NCBI GenBank assembly: GCA_039809105.1
Contig: JBDHUJ010000041.1
Span: forward strand, 1-10,701
Source: JBDHUJ01 sp039809105
GTDB taxonomy: Bacteria > Patescibacteriota > Saccharimonadia > Saccharimonadales > UBA4665
Reading direction: 5' to 3'
DNA length: 10,701 nt
Shown piece after piece: positions 1 through 6,109 of this stretch. The notes under the pieces were generated by a model that was not told where the DNA came from, did no database searches, and saw only the letters and a list, made by a program, of their open reading frames with translations. The position numbers and the translations under genes are program-made. Position 1 is the stretch's first letter. Each line of letters opens with the position of its first letter.

Positions 1-1
1 C

Positions 2-118
2 TACAACACTAAGCGCATCCACACCGCGCTCAAGATGAGCCCGGCAGCTTACGCTGCCAGCCTCACGCGGCTGCCGCCGCAGAGAAAAGACAAGGTGTTC
101 GCTGAAAGTAGAGGTTGA
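2..118 (+). CDS. C-terminal end of an IS3/IS481-type transposase (partial)
   Basis: The open frame enters from the left edge and ends at TGA 116-118, giving 38 residues. The segment YNTKRIHTALKMSPAAY is the typical C-terminal signature of retroviral-type integrase cores (rve) in IS3 and IS481 family transposases, where a Tyr-Asn...Arg-x-His...Leu...Pro pattern follows the catalytic Glu. The protein would catalyse DNA strand transfer for an insertion sequence whose body lies left of the window. Its last codons sit directly against the methyltransferase remnant, so the element end lies within a few bases of 110-123 and the final residues may be encoded by target DNA. No terminal inverted repeat can be identified from one end alone. 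The local composition is GC-rich, unlike the AT-rich gene that follows. Confidence 0.75.
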   Translation, partial: YNTKRIHTALKMSPAAYAASLTRLPPQRKDKVFAESRG

Positions 119-125
119 CAATGAC

Positions 126-689
126 ATGGTATTTGCCGTGCCTGAAGGTACGGAGGTTCCACAGGCTTACAAAGAGAAAGCCGAAAGACTTGGCTACAAA
201 GGAAACTACACTCGATTGGGTAATTCGTGTTGGTTTACAAATCTTGACCACGGCAGGCGTCACCAAGAGATGCAACTCATGACTACAGCAGATAACTTGA
301 AGTTCAATAAGAAACTGCAAGGCAAAAGTGCCTATGACCGCTACGACAACTATGACGCTATAGAAGTACCTGTTACTAACGCTATACCAAGTGATTACAG
401 TGGCGTGATGGGTGTGCCAATAAGTTTTCTTGATAAGTTCGACCCGGAACAGTTCCAAATAATCGGTATTACAAAACCTGCCATTGACCCACAATTACGA
501 ACAAAGATTTACGGTAAGCAGGTGCAGGTTGATAAAAACGGTAAGCGTAGCGAGGTTACAAAGCTAAACGATGGTGCAGTCTTGGAAATACCAGAACCGC
601 TAGGTACTACCCACTATATTGTGGACGACAAACTTTATATTCAGCTATACAGTAGAGTTCTAATTCAGCATAGAAAGGCAATTAAATGA
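126..689 (+). pseudogene. 5'-truncated EcoRI-family adenine-specific DNA methyltransferase
   Basis: I recognise the C-terminal half of the M.EcoRI-like adenine methyltransferase family. Landmarks are LGNSCWFTNLDHGRRH (about residues 32-47), the stretch YDNYDAIEV, and DYSGVMGVPISFLDKFDPEQFQIIGI. The family is usually around 320-360 residues, with the SAM site and the NPPF/Y catalytic motif in the first half. This frame has 187 residues and lacks all of that, so it should be catalytically dead. The homologous reading frame runs a few codons upstream of ATG 126 (E-V-D-N-D-M) and then meets the transposase end, which points to interruption by the insertion sequence. ATG 126 is simply the first in-frame start; an AGAGG at 110-114 is better placed for an out-of-frame ATG at 121. 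The stop codon overlaps the start of the DUF262-HNH gene (ATGA), showing that the two once formed one operon. Confidence 0.75.
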
Positions 690-1849
690 AGACTACACTC
701 TGGACAGAAACAACCGTTGCCCATGTTATAGACGGGTTTGAATATAACGAATACGAGGGCAAGGGCTTGTTCGGCCTAGGTGGTAGGCTCACGATTCAGC
801 CAGAGTATCAGCGTAACTTTATTTATGCCGAAGCGGGTAAAGAGGCAGGTGTTATTGAAAGTTTACTAAAAGACTACCCTATAGGTTTGCTGTACTTCAA
901 CAAAACAGGCGACGATGTATATGAGGTGCTGGATGGTCAACAGCGAATAACTAGCATAGGTAGATTTGTTAAGGGAAAGTTTGCAGTAAAGGATGTTAAT
1001 AATCACGAGCAGCATTTTGACGGACTAGACCAAGTTTTTAAGAATAAAATACTAAACGCCAAACTACTCATCTACGTCTGTGAGGGCGAAGAGCCAGAGA
1101 TTAAAGATTGGTTCAAGACAATAAACATAGCTGGCATACCACTCAATCAGCAAGAGATTTTCAACGCCGTATATTCTGGTAAATACATTACTCTTGCCAA
1201 GGCAGAGTTCAGTAATAGCCAAAACGCTAATATACAAAAGTGGAGTGCTTATGTTGGGGGTAATGTGAAGCGTCAAGACTTCCTAGCCACTGCCCTGAAA
1301 TGGGTCAGCAAAGGCAACGTAGAATCCTATATGAGTTCTCACCGCAACACTGACAACATAGATGAACTACGCAATTACTTCACTGATGTTATTGACTGGG
1401 CTAGTAATGTATTTACGGACGTAGAAAGTGAAATGCGTGGCTTGGAATGGGGTGAGTTGTACGAAAAATATCATGAGGAACACTATGACCCTGATGCAGT
1501 CCATGAACAGTACCGTAAACTTTATGGTGACAGTTACGTTAAAAACCGTAAAGGTATTTGTGAATACATACTTGGCGGCAGTACCGACACAAAACTACTA
1601 GAAGTACGCGTCTTCGATGATGCTACTAAGAAATCTGTATACGCTAAACAAACAACCAATGCCGAGAGCAAGGGTATAAGCAACTGTTCGTACTGTGCTA
1701 TTGGACACGATGCTAATGCTGACAAGATTTGGAAGCTGGAAGACATGGATGCCGACCATGTATCTGCGTGGAGTAAGGGTGGTGCTACCGACATAGCCAA
1801 CTGCGAGATGTTATGTAAGCCTCACAACCGAGCTAAAGGCAACAAATAG
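686..1849 (+). CDS. DUF262 (GmrSD-N/ParB-like) plus HNH endonuclease, probable restriction enzyme
   Basis: 387 residues with two recognisable parts. The N-terminal DUF262 region has YQR (41-43) and the signature VLDGQQRITSI, whose DGQQR motif (83-87) is the nucleotide-handling site in GmrSD, SspE and BrxU-type proteins. The middle, about 150-320, is helical with no motif I know. The C-terminus is a zinc-type HNH nuclease: CSYC (C334, C337), DADH (H358), N372, then LCKPHN (C377, H380, N381). All expected metal and catalytic residues are present and the length is normal for this architecture. The start is fixed by the 4-nt overlap with the methyltransferase frame, and translation is probably coupled. 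Given that partner, the likely role is cleavage of DNA lacking the cognate adenine methylation. A modification-dependent (type IV-like) nuclease is an alternative. The methyltransferase is broken, so either the nuclease is silent or protection comes from elsewhere. Confidence 0.85.
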   Translation: MKTTLWTETTVAHVIDGFEYNEYEGKGLFGLGGRLTIQPEYQRNFIYAEAGKEAGVIESLLKDYPIGLLYFNKTGDDVYEVLDGQQRITSIGRFVKGKFAVKDVNNHEQHFDGLDQVFKNKILNAKLLIYVCEGEEPEIKDWFKTINIAGIPLNQQEIFNAVYSGKYITLAKAEFSNSQNANIQKWSAYVGGNVKRQDFLATALKWVSKGNVESYMSSHRNTDNIDELRNYFTDVIDWASNVFTDVESEMRGLEWGELYEKYHEEHYDPDAVHEQYRKLYGDSYVKNRKGICEYILGGSTDTKLLEVRVFDDATKKSVYAKQTTNAESKGISNCSYCAIGHDANADKIWKLEDMDADHVSAWSKGGATDIANCEMLCKPHNRAKGNK

Positions 1850-2013
1850 CCCAAAACACCCAACATTGCTTGAAACGCCTCTGGACTTGATTGATTTTTT
1901 GCGTATTTATTTGCAAAACGTACTAATATTCATCTTTTAATTTTAAATCAATTTTAAGCCGTCTTATTAGTTAACTCAGTGGCAAAAAGACCCTATTTAC
2001 AACGTCTTTGATA

Positions 2014-2019
2014 TATAAT
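2014..2019 (+). promoter_or_regulatory. Candidate -10 box for the structured RNA
   Basis: TATAAT matches the sigma70 -10 consensus. No good -35 lies 16-18 nt upstream; a TTTACA at 1996-2001 is only 12 nt away. A 6-bp inverted repeat, AAAGAC (1986-1991) with GTCTTT (2004-2009), covers the -35 and spacer area and could be an operator. The start point expected from this -10, about 2026-2028, coincides with the first paired base of the hairpin series that follows. The rest of the gap upstream, 1850-2010, is AT-rich with no gene visible; it contains a small TTTTGC/GCAAAA inverted repeat near 1900-1917. Confidence 0.5.
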
Positions 2020-2025
2020 ATTGCC

Positions 2026-2162
2026 ATAGACCTAAACCAGATGTATGTTTGGCATGGTCTTAAGTCCACAAGAAGAAACAGCTCGTCATGAGTACTTCTT
2101 CTTGTGGTTGCTACTGGAAACGGTAGTAGGTAGCTTCGGCTATCGCTCGTGGCGGGCTTTTT
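2026..2162 (+). ncRNA. Candidate structured RNA of about 135 nt, five consecutive hairpins
   Basis: Five stems follow each other with very few unpaired bases. P1 is AGACC 2028-2032 with GGTCT 2056-2060, with an inner AAAC/GTTT. P2 is a perfect 12-bp stem, CCACAAGAAGAA 2066-2077 with 2096-2107. P3 is CTACTG-GAAA-CGGTAG (2111-2126), a GNRA tetraloop hairpin that can extend outward. P4 is GGTAGC-TTCG-GCTATC (2129-2144), a C(UUCG)G tetraloop hairpin. P5 is GCTCG-TGG-CGGGC (2145-2157) followed by five T. A -10 box stands at the right distance before P1. The CGGGC of P5 can instead pair with GCCCG at 2168-2172, so a terminator/antiterminator switch is possible. I cannot match it to a known family such as tmRNA, 4.5S, 6S or RNase P RNA. 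It could be a free small RNA or a regulatory leader of the two membrane-protein genes downstream. Confidence 0.55.
2145..2162 (+). terminator. Short intrinsic terminator closing the structured RNA
   Basis: GCTCG (2145-2149) pairs with CGGGC (2153-2157) around a TGG loop, with one G-U pair, and is followed immediately by TTTTT at 2158-2162. The stem is only 5 bp but GC-rich and abuts the U-tract. The right arm can alternatively pair with GCCCG at 2168-2172 across the U-run, which would destroy the terminator. Confidence 0.5.
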
Positions 2163-2200
2163 AGTTTGCCCGAGATATTATTAATCACGGGGAAAAAGAA

Positions 2201-2446
2201 ATGAAAGAAATCAAACTAAAAATTGGTGGTCTATGGGCTTGTATAACAGCTGTAGTTATAGTGGCAATGCTATGCGGAACAGCTGTTTTTGTTTCTATGC
2301 AATACAACCAGACACAAAAAGATATTGCAGAATCTCAAGCCAAAGCGATGAAAGAGTCTGCTAGTGAGATTAAAGAAGGTCTAGGTGGTATTGGTAAGGG
2401 CATTTGTCAGACGAGTGACCGACAATTTGTATTGTGTGGGAACTAG
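2201..2446 (+). CDS. Small single-pass membrane protein, function unknown
   Basis: 81 residues. A short charged N-terminus (MKEIKLKIGG) is followed by one hydrophobic segment, about residues 11-33, then a helical, charged stretch rich in Lys, Glu and Ala (about 35-58), a glycine-rich turn (GLGGIGKG) and two cysteines (C69, C79) near the end that could form a disulfide if the tail is outside the membrane. It could also be read as an uncleaved signal anchor. The only ribosome-site-like sequence is GGGG at 2189-2192, about 8 nt before the ATG. The stop codon is 6 nt before the next gene, so the two are almost certainly co-transcribed and may be co-translated. It lies just after the structured RNA. 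I do not recognise a family, and it is unlike type I toxins, which are usually shorter. Confidence 0.6.
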   Translation: MKEIKLKIGGLWACITAVVIVAMLCGTAVFVSMQYNQTQKDIAESQAKAMKESASEIKEGLGGIGKGICQTSDRQFVLCGN

Positions 2447-2452
2447 CAAGCT

Positions 2453-3403
2453 ATGTTAGTTGGCATTATCACAATCATCATTGCAGCAATCGTAGTCTTT
2501 AATCATCAACTTGTATGGTTGCTTGCTGTATTCCCTGGACTCTACATAGCCTATGCATTTTTTATTGCCTACTCAAAAGCACCTAAGCTAAAACAAGGCT
2601 TACATCTTACGGATGCAGAATCTCAAGCATGGAAAGAACATCATGCATTTTTCAGGTTTCCATTTGCTGCTAGGAAAATGGCAGGTTCACTATCAGCCCT
2701 ACAATTCATATCAGTCATATTAGCCATAGTGTTAGTTGTTACTGGTGCATATTGGGGTGCTGTATTCCTGCTAGGTTGGTTGCTAGGTTTGCCGACCCCC
2801 CGATTAAACCCAGAAACCTCTATTGCTCCTGCTGCTCAAAAGGGTAACCCAGACGCTATAGTTCGATTAAATGCACTGGAGACACTGCAAGCAAAGCTCA
2901 AAGCACCAGACAAGCACGTAAAGCCTCAAGCAACTCCGAAACAAAGTGAAGCTACTCATACTCAACCAGACAAAAAGTCAGGCAAACTAAGCAAAGAATC
3001 GCTCGAAGAATTGAACAGTATTAAGGAGCGTATTGAAAAAGCTGGTAATCAACCAGTGATTGCACTGCTAGCAAAAGTGCCTAGTATTACTAGACGGCTA
3101 TTAAAGCTACGTGGTGTTGATGTCCCTGAAAGTAAAGATAGCTTCATGGGTGTTGTCTCATTCACTGGTAGAAATGTAGCCTTCACGTTCCTAGACTACA
3201 AAATGAATGAAGACATGCATCAGACAGTCATGCTCGCAAACATAGAAGATATTAGAGATGTTTGGGTCGGAGACAAACAAACTGTTCTATCAATCAAGCT
3301 AAAAGATGGTGAAGAGATTGGACTTATTACACTGAATGACAGCATTCACTTCACTGAATTAGCAAAGTCTATTAAGAACAATTCACCTCATCTCTACGCA
3401 TAG
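2453..3403 (+). CDS. Membrane protein with PH-like C-terminal segment, function unknown
   Basis: 316 residues. Hydrophobic segments at about 2-17, 20-40 and 83-112 (the last long enough for two spans) give three or four membrane passes in the first 115 residues. A long polar linker rich in Lys, Gln and Thr (about 145-185) follows, then a helix (180-220) and a compact strand-rich region (about 230-305) ending in a helix. That last part, with VLSIKLKDGEEIGLITL followed by a short helix, recalls bacterial PH-like domains, but this is a judgement from strand pattern only. The protein probably sits in the membrane with its C-terminal domain in the cytoplasm. The start is 6 nt after the 81-aa gene, which has no other obvious partner. 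The AT-rich composition matches the surrounding island. Confidence 0.65.
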   Translation: MLVGIITIIIAAIVVFNHQLVWLLAVFPGLYIAYAFFIAYSKAPKLKQGLHLTDAESQAWKEHHAFFRFPFAARKMAGSLSALQFISVILAIVLVVTGAYWGAVFLLGWLLGLPTPRLNPETSIAPAAQKGNPDAIVRLNALETLQAKLKAPDKHVKPQATPKQSEATHTQPDKKSGKLSKESLEELNSIKERIEKAGNQPVIALLAKVPSITRRLLKLRGVDVPESKDSFMGVVSFTGRNVAFTFLDYKMNEDMHQTVMLANIEDIRDVWVGDKQTVLSIKLKDGEEIGLITLNDSIHFTELAKSIKNNSPHLYA

Positions 3404-3438
3404 TATAGATAGCGTATACGGTATATATGGAGATAACC

Positions 3439-3464
3439 AAAACTGCTAGTTTTCGGGCGTTTTT
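3439..3464 (+). terminator. Weak terminator-like hairpin after the membrane-protein pair
   Basis: AAAACT (3439-3444) pairs with AGTTTT (3448-3453) around a GCT loop, and TTTTT lies 6 nt further on at 3460-3464. The stem is AT-rich and weak, so termination here is doubtful, but it is the only candidate between 3403 and the next gene. Confidence 0.3.
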
Positions 3465-3572
3465 ACAGAGTTAATCAGCATAGATTTTTCGTTTTTTGCT
3501 TATGGTATTGTTATGGTATATGACGACGGCTTATTCACGTACACGCGTATAGTTTAACAGCTGTAAAAACGC
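3457..3572. repeat. 12-bp perfect inverted repeat with arms 92 nt apart
   Basis: GCGTTTTTACAG at 3457-3468 is the exact reverse complement of CTGTAAAAACGC at 3561-3572. The right arm abuts the -10 box of the TIR-like gene (3573-3578), and the left arm contains the T-run of the weak terminator. It could be a paired operator bound by one regulator with a DNA loop, or part of a folded transcript. Confidence 0.6.
3500..3519 (+). repeat. 9-bp direct repeat at 11-bp period
   Basis: TTATGGTAT occurs at 3500-3508 and again at 3511-3519, one helical turn apart, about 70 bp upstream of the TIR-like gene's ATG. The spacing suits two adjacent protein-binding half sites on the same DNA face. Confidence 0.45.
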
Positions 3573-3578
3573 TATAAT
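3573..3578 (+). promoter_or_regulatory. -10 box of the TIR-like operon
   Basis: TATAAT stands 9 nt before the ATG at 3588, so the transcript would have a leader of only about 2-3 nt or none. No clear -35 hexamer lies 16-18 nt upstream, and no Shine-Dalgarno sequence precedes the start. The right arm of the 12-bp inverted repeat touches the upstream edge, which suits activator or repressor control. Confidence 0.5.
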
Positions 3579-3587
3579 TACAATAAT

Positions 3588-5015
3588 ATGACGGAAGAGA
3601 CAATATTTTATTCATGGCAATCCGACAACTCTAAGACTCGAAGCTATGTTGAGAAAGCCCTCAAAAAGGCAGTAGAGAGTATCGCTGATGACCCCAGTAT
3701 CGAATCAGCACCTCGCATAGATAAAGACACACAGGATGTAGCAGGAGCGGTTCATATTGTAGACACCATCAAAAAGAAGATTGATGAGTGCGGAATATTT
3801 CTTGCCGATGTATCACTTGTCGATACTGCAACTTCTGGTCGGGCAATCGTCAATCAGAACGTAATGTTTGAACTTGGCTATGCTATTGGCAAACATAGTG
3901 AGTCTAGGGTCATAATGGTAGCGAACGCAGACCTAAGCGATGTAAAGAACCTACCCTTTGATATTTCACATCACAGAGTCATTCAATTCTCTCCGTCAGC
4001 CGACCCCAAAGCAACAAAGCTTCAGGCTTCATTAGAATCTGCTATTAATATTCATCTACAGGCATTGGCTGTGCAAAACAAAGAATCACTAGTGACTTCG
4101 GAGAAGGAAAAACTACTTACTGCTATAGACAACGGTAAGCCGACTAGAACTCTCGCAAAGAGGTATTTTGATGATGCATATAGTCAGTATCTAGGCTTAT
4201 CCCCAGGCAGGTATAAAGATGGCAATCTCCAGCATTACGCTTCAGAGGTCTTTGAGTCATACGAGAAGACGAAACATATTGCACTTGAGCTACATGAAGT
4301 ATTTGAGACGGCAGCAGAGCACAAAAAAGAAGATGTGCTACTACAGGCTTATAAATCAATTCAGGTTGTCTCGCAATATTACGATGTCATGCCAGAAGAC
4401 GGCGGACGCTTAGCTGAAGTATCAAAGGATTACTACATACTTGTTGTTAACGAAATAGTCTCATTGCTACTTGGAAGTATTGCTCACGAAAAACTTTGGG
4501 GACTTATGCAAGAAATCGCCTCCACGAAGATAAATCGCGCTGACATGTATGAGGAAACCAGAACACTAGACAGACTATATGGGTATCCTCAGAATCTGCT
4601 CAATTATTACAAGGAGCTAAAGAACGTAAATTATACGATACCCATGACCCCTCTAATAGAAGAACGTTTTGTTGATAACAGAGATACTCTCCAGACCTAT
4701 CTAGACGGAAACATGCTGCGATATTTCCTTGTCAATAGCTTTCCTTGGACAGTGGGCTTACTGCTGGGCAGCTCTTGGACTAAATACGTGCCCGAGTTCT
4801 TTGCAGAGTTTAAGAAAGTATCATTCGTGAATGCAATGATGAAAGTAACGGGCGAGAAAACAATAGATGAGTTCCGTTCAAATATATGGAAACAGGCATC
4901 TGCAGACCTTGCAAACTGGAGCTACTCAAATGACAATCTACTGCCAGCCCTTAAGTTTGCTGGCATAGAGGCAGAGAGTGATATAGCAAAAAATCAGCAA
5001 GTAATTTCGGTATAG
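3588..5015 (+). CDS. TIR-like (CAP12/Pycsar-effector type) protein with helical C-terminal region
   Basis: 475 residues. The first about 140 form a TIR/nucleotide-hydrolase-like fold of the 'FYSWQSD' type: IFYSWQSDN (6-14), RIDKDTQDV (43-51), a strand with LADVS (72-76), NQNVMFELGYAIG (89-101) and LPFDISHHRVIQF (122-134). The Glu in FELGYA (E95) lies where TIR NADases and nucleoside deoxyribosyltransferase-like enzymes have their catalytic glutamate. The likely chemistry is cleavage of NAD+ or a related nucleotide, killing or stalling infected cells. Residues about 150-475 are mainly helical with no motif I know, and presumably sense the trigger or oligomerise. No membrane segment is evident; one hydrophobic patch lies near 385-395. 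It has its own near-leaderless promoter and leads a two-gene unit with the 238-aa gene. It sits next to restriction genes, which fits a defence island. NADase activity is inferred from the fold only. Confidence 0.75.
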   Translation: MTEETIFYSWQSDNSKTRSYVEKALKKAVESIADDPSIESAPRIDKDTQDVAGAVHIVDTIKKKIDECGIFLADVSLVDTATSGRAIVNQNVMFELGYAIGKHSESRVIMVANADLSDVKNLPFDISHHRVIQFSPSADPKATKLQASLESAINIHLQALAVQNKESLVTSEKEKLLTAIDNGKPTRTLAKRYFDDAYSQYLGLSPGRYKDGNLQHYASEVFESYEKTKHIALELHEVFETAAEHKKEDVLLQAYKSIQVVSQYYDVMPEDGGRLAEVSKDYYILVVNEIVSLLLGSIAHEKLWGLMQEIASTKINRADMYEETRTLDRLYGYPQNLLNYYKELKNVNYTIPMTPLIEERFVDNRDTLQTYLDGNMLRYFLVNSFPWTVGLLLGSSWTKYVPEFFAEFKKVSFVNAMMKVTGEKTIDEFRSNIWKQASADLANWSYSNDNLLPALKFAGIEAESDIAKNQQVISV

Positions 5016-5027
5016 AATTAATAAAAA

Positions 5028-5744
5028 ATGAAGCCCCATAAGAATATTGGGTTACACCCAAACAATGCAGTCAAGATAGCTCTAAAGCTATTCGATAATA
5101 AGCAGACTACACAAGAAAAAGTAAAGCTGCTCTTAAATAACCATGCGGTTAGCAATTTAGAGTCGGTTGATACTCCTAAAGATTTTGCGAGTGGAAAAAC
5201 AATTGATATCAATGCAGGCGAACTGCTTGGTATAGGCTGTGTCGCAACCTATTACAACTGGATGAGCGAGGAGGCTAGAAGTGGTAATACCTATCAGGCA
5301 GTTGTGGGTATTGAGGATGCTGGGAAAAAACAAATCGAAAACCAGCTTTCGGATGGAGGAGTTTATCACGACCAAACTAATCAAAAGATATTGGCTCAAC
5401 AGGTAATGACACAGGGTTACTACCCCGAAAAATGGATAACTAGCCAAGATGTTATCGAAGCTGTAAAAATGAAGTGCGATGAACGGCATAAATATCATGA
5501 GAACTGCATACTTGTTGTTAACGTTTTTGGCGATAAGGTCAACGTTGACCGCGAGGTAATCTACAACGAGATAAATAAGTTTTCTGGACAGTTCACTGAT
5601 ACTTACATGGTGGTTTATGGATTGCCATCACTGAAAATGGCACACGTTAGTTTTATAAGCGAACCACCTGATACCCGTGGGTTAGCTATTAAGCTAGAGC
5701 GACATGAATACGAAGACATCTGGCGTTTCAATAAGATGAGCTAA
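5028..5744 (+). CDS. Unrecognised 238-aa protein, partner of the TIR-like gene
   Basis: 238 residues, starting 12 nt after the TIR-like gene with no terminator or promoter between, so co-transcription is likely. There is no signal peptide or membrane segment. The N-terminal half is mixed helix. Around 158-200 there are two hydrophobic strands, CILVVNVFGD and TDTYMVVYGL, separated by a helix (REVIYNEINKF), giving an alpha/beta look. I see no catalytic motif I can name, and no Walker, HNH or PD-(D/E)xK pattern that I would defend. By position it may be a sensor, an inhibitor or an additional effector for the TIR-like protein. There is no Shine-Dalgarno site; AATAAAAA directly precedes the ATG. 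Confidence 0.6.
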   Translation: MKPHKNIGLHPNNAVKIALKLFDNKQTTQEKVKLLLNNHAVSNLESVDTPKDFASGKTIDINAGELLGIGCVATYYNWMSEEARSGNTYQAVVGIEDAGKKQIENQLSDGGVYHDQTNQKILAQQVMTQGYYPEKWITSQDVIEAVKMKCDERHKYHENCILVVNVFGDKVNVDREVIYNEINKFSGQFTDTYMVVYGLPSLKMAHVSFISEPPDTRGLAIKLERHEYEDIWRFNKMS

Positions 5745-6057
5745 AGGTATGGATTTTTTGTTTTTCGACTTCGGCGTAAATGTAGCCTAAAGTAGTACCC
5801 CTGATTAACAGGACTTAGCTATATAGCCCTGTCAGCCCCTCCCGTACCCCACGTATGTAATAAAATATAGAAACACAAACAAACATCTAAAGACTTAGAC
5901 ACTTACTTATACCACTACTACTAGGTGTACATTCAGGCTGGGATTATACTAATCACGACTCTGTATCTGTAACTTATACTCTCTGTACATCGGGTCTAAT
6001 ATCACTCGCCAGCGTTTACCTTCTTGCACAATCAGGTGTAAACTCTCACTGGTATGG
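5745..6057. other. Gene-poor AT-rich spacer after the TIR-like unit
   Basis: No convincing gene lies here. A T-run (5754-5759, continued after a G) comes 9 nt after the stop codon but without a GC-rich stem in front. A bulged hairpin, ACAGG 5808-5812 with CCTGT 5828-5832 and an inner GCTATATAGC (5818-5827), is the only structure. The remainder up to 6057 is featureless to my eye. Confidence 0.5.
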
Positions 6058-6109
6058 GTCACCAAGAAAAGAGTCTCAGCCAGCGGCTGGGGCTTTTTTC
6101 TTGGCTGAC
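6058..6109. terminator. Very long hairpin with U-tracts, probable bidirectional terminator
   Basis: 6062-6081 pairs with 6085-6104 over 20 continuous base pairs (three are G-U) around an AGC loop. Four more pairs (6058-6061 with 6106-6109) follow after a bulged C. Read on the plus strand, the GC-rich inner part (AGTCTCAGCC/GGCTGGGGCT) is followed by TTTTTT at 6094-6099. Read on the minus strand it is followed by a T-rich CTCTTTTCTT. It lies between the island and the structured stretch to the right and would stop transcription from both sides. Confidence 0.6.

Noticed and set aside
63..494. 143-codon minus-strand open frame
   Set aside because: It lies antisense to the clearly homologous methyltransferase remnant and ends in a poly-alanine shadow; no supporting motif.
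686..689. Recoded UGA (non-standard genetic code)
   Set aside because: TGA ends the methyltransferase frame exactly where the nuclease gene starts, and also ends the transposase frame, so TGA acts as a stop.
1996..2019. TTTACA as the -35 partner of TATAAT at 2014
   Set aside because: The spacer would be 12 nt, too short for sigma70 promoters.
2026..2162. The hairpin series as tmRNA, 4.5S, 6S, RNase P RNA or a CRISPR/retron RNA
   Set aside because: None of the conserved words of those RNAs is visible, and there is no reverse transcriptase, repeat-spacer array or cas gene nearby. ACTGGAAACGGTAG also occurs in 16S rRNA helix 8, but the flanks do not match rRNA.
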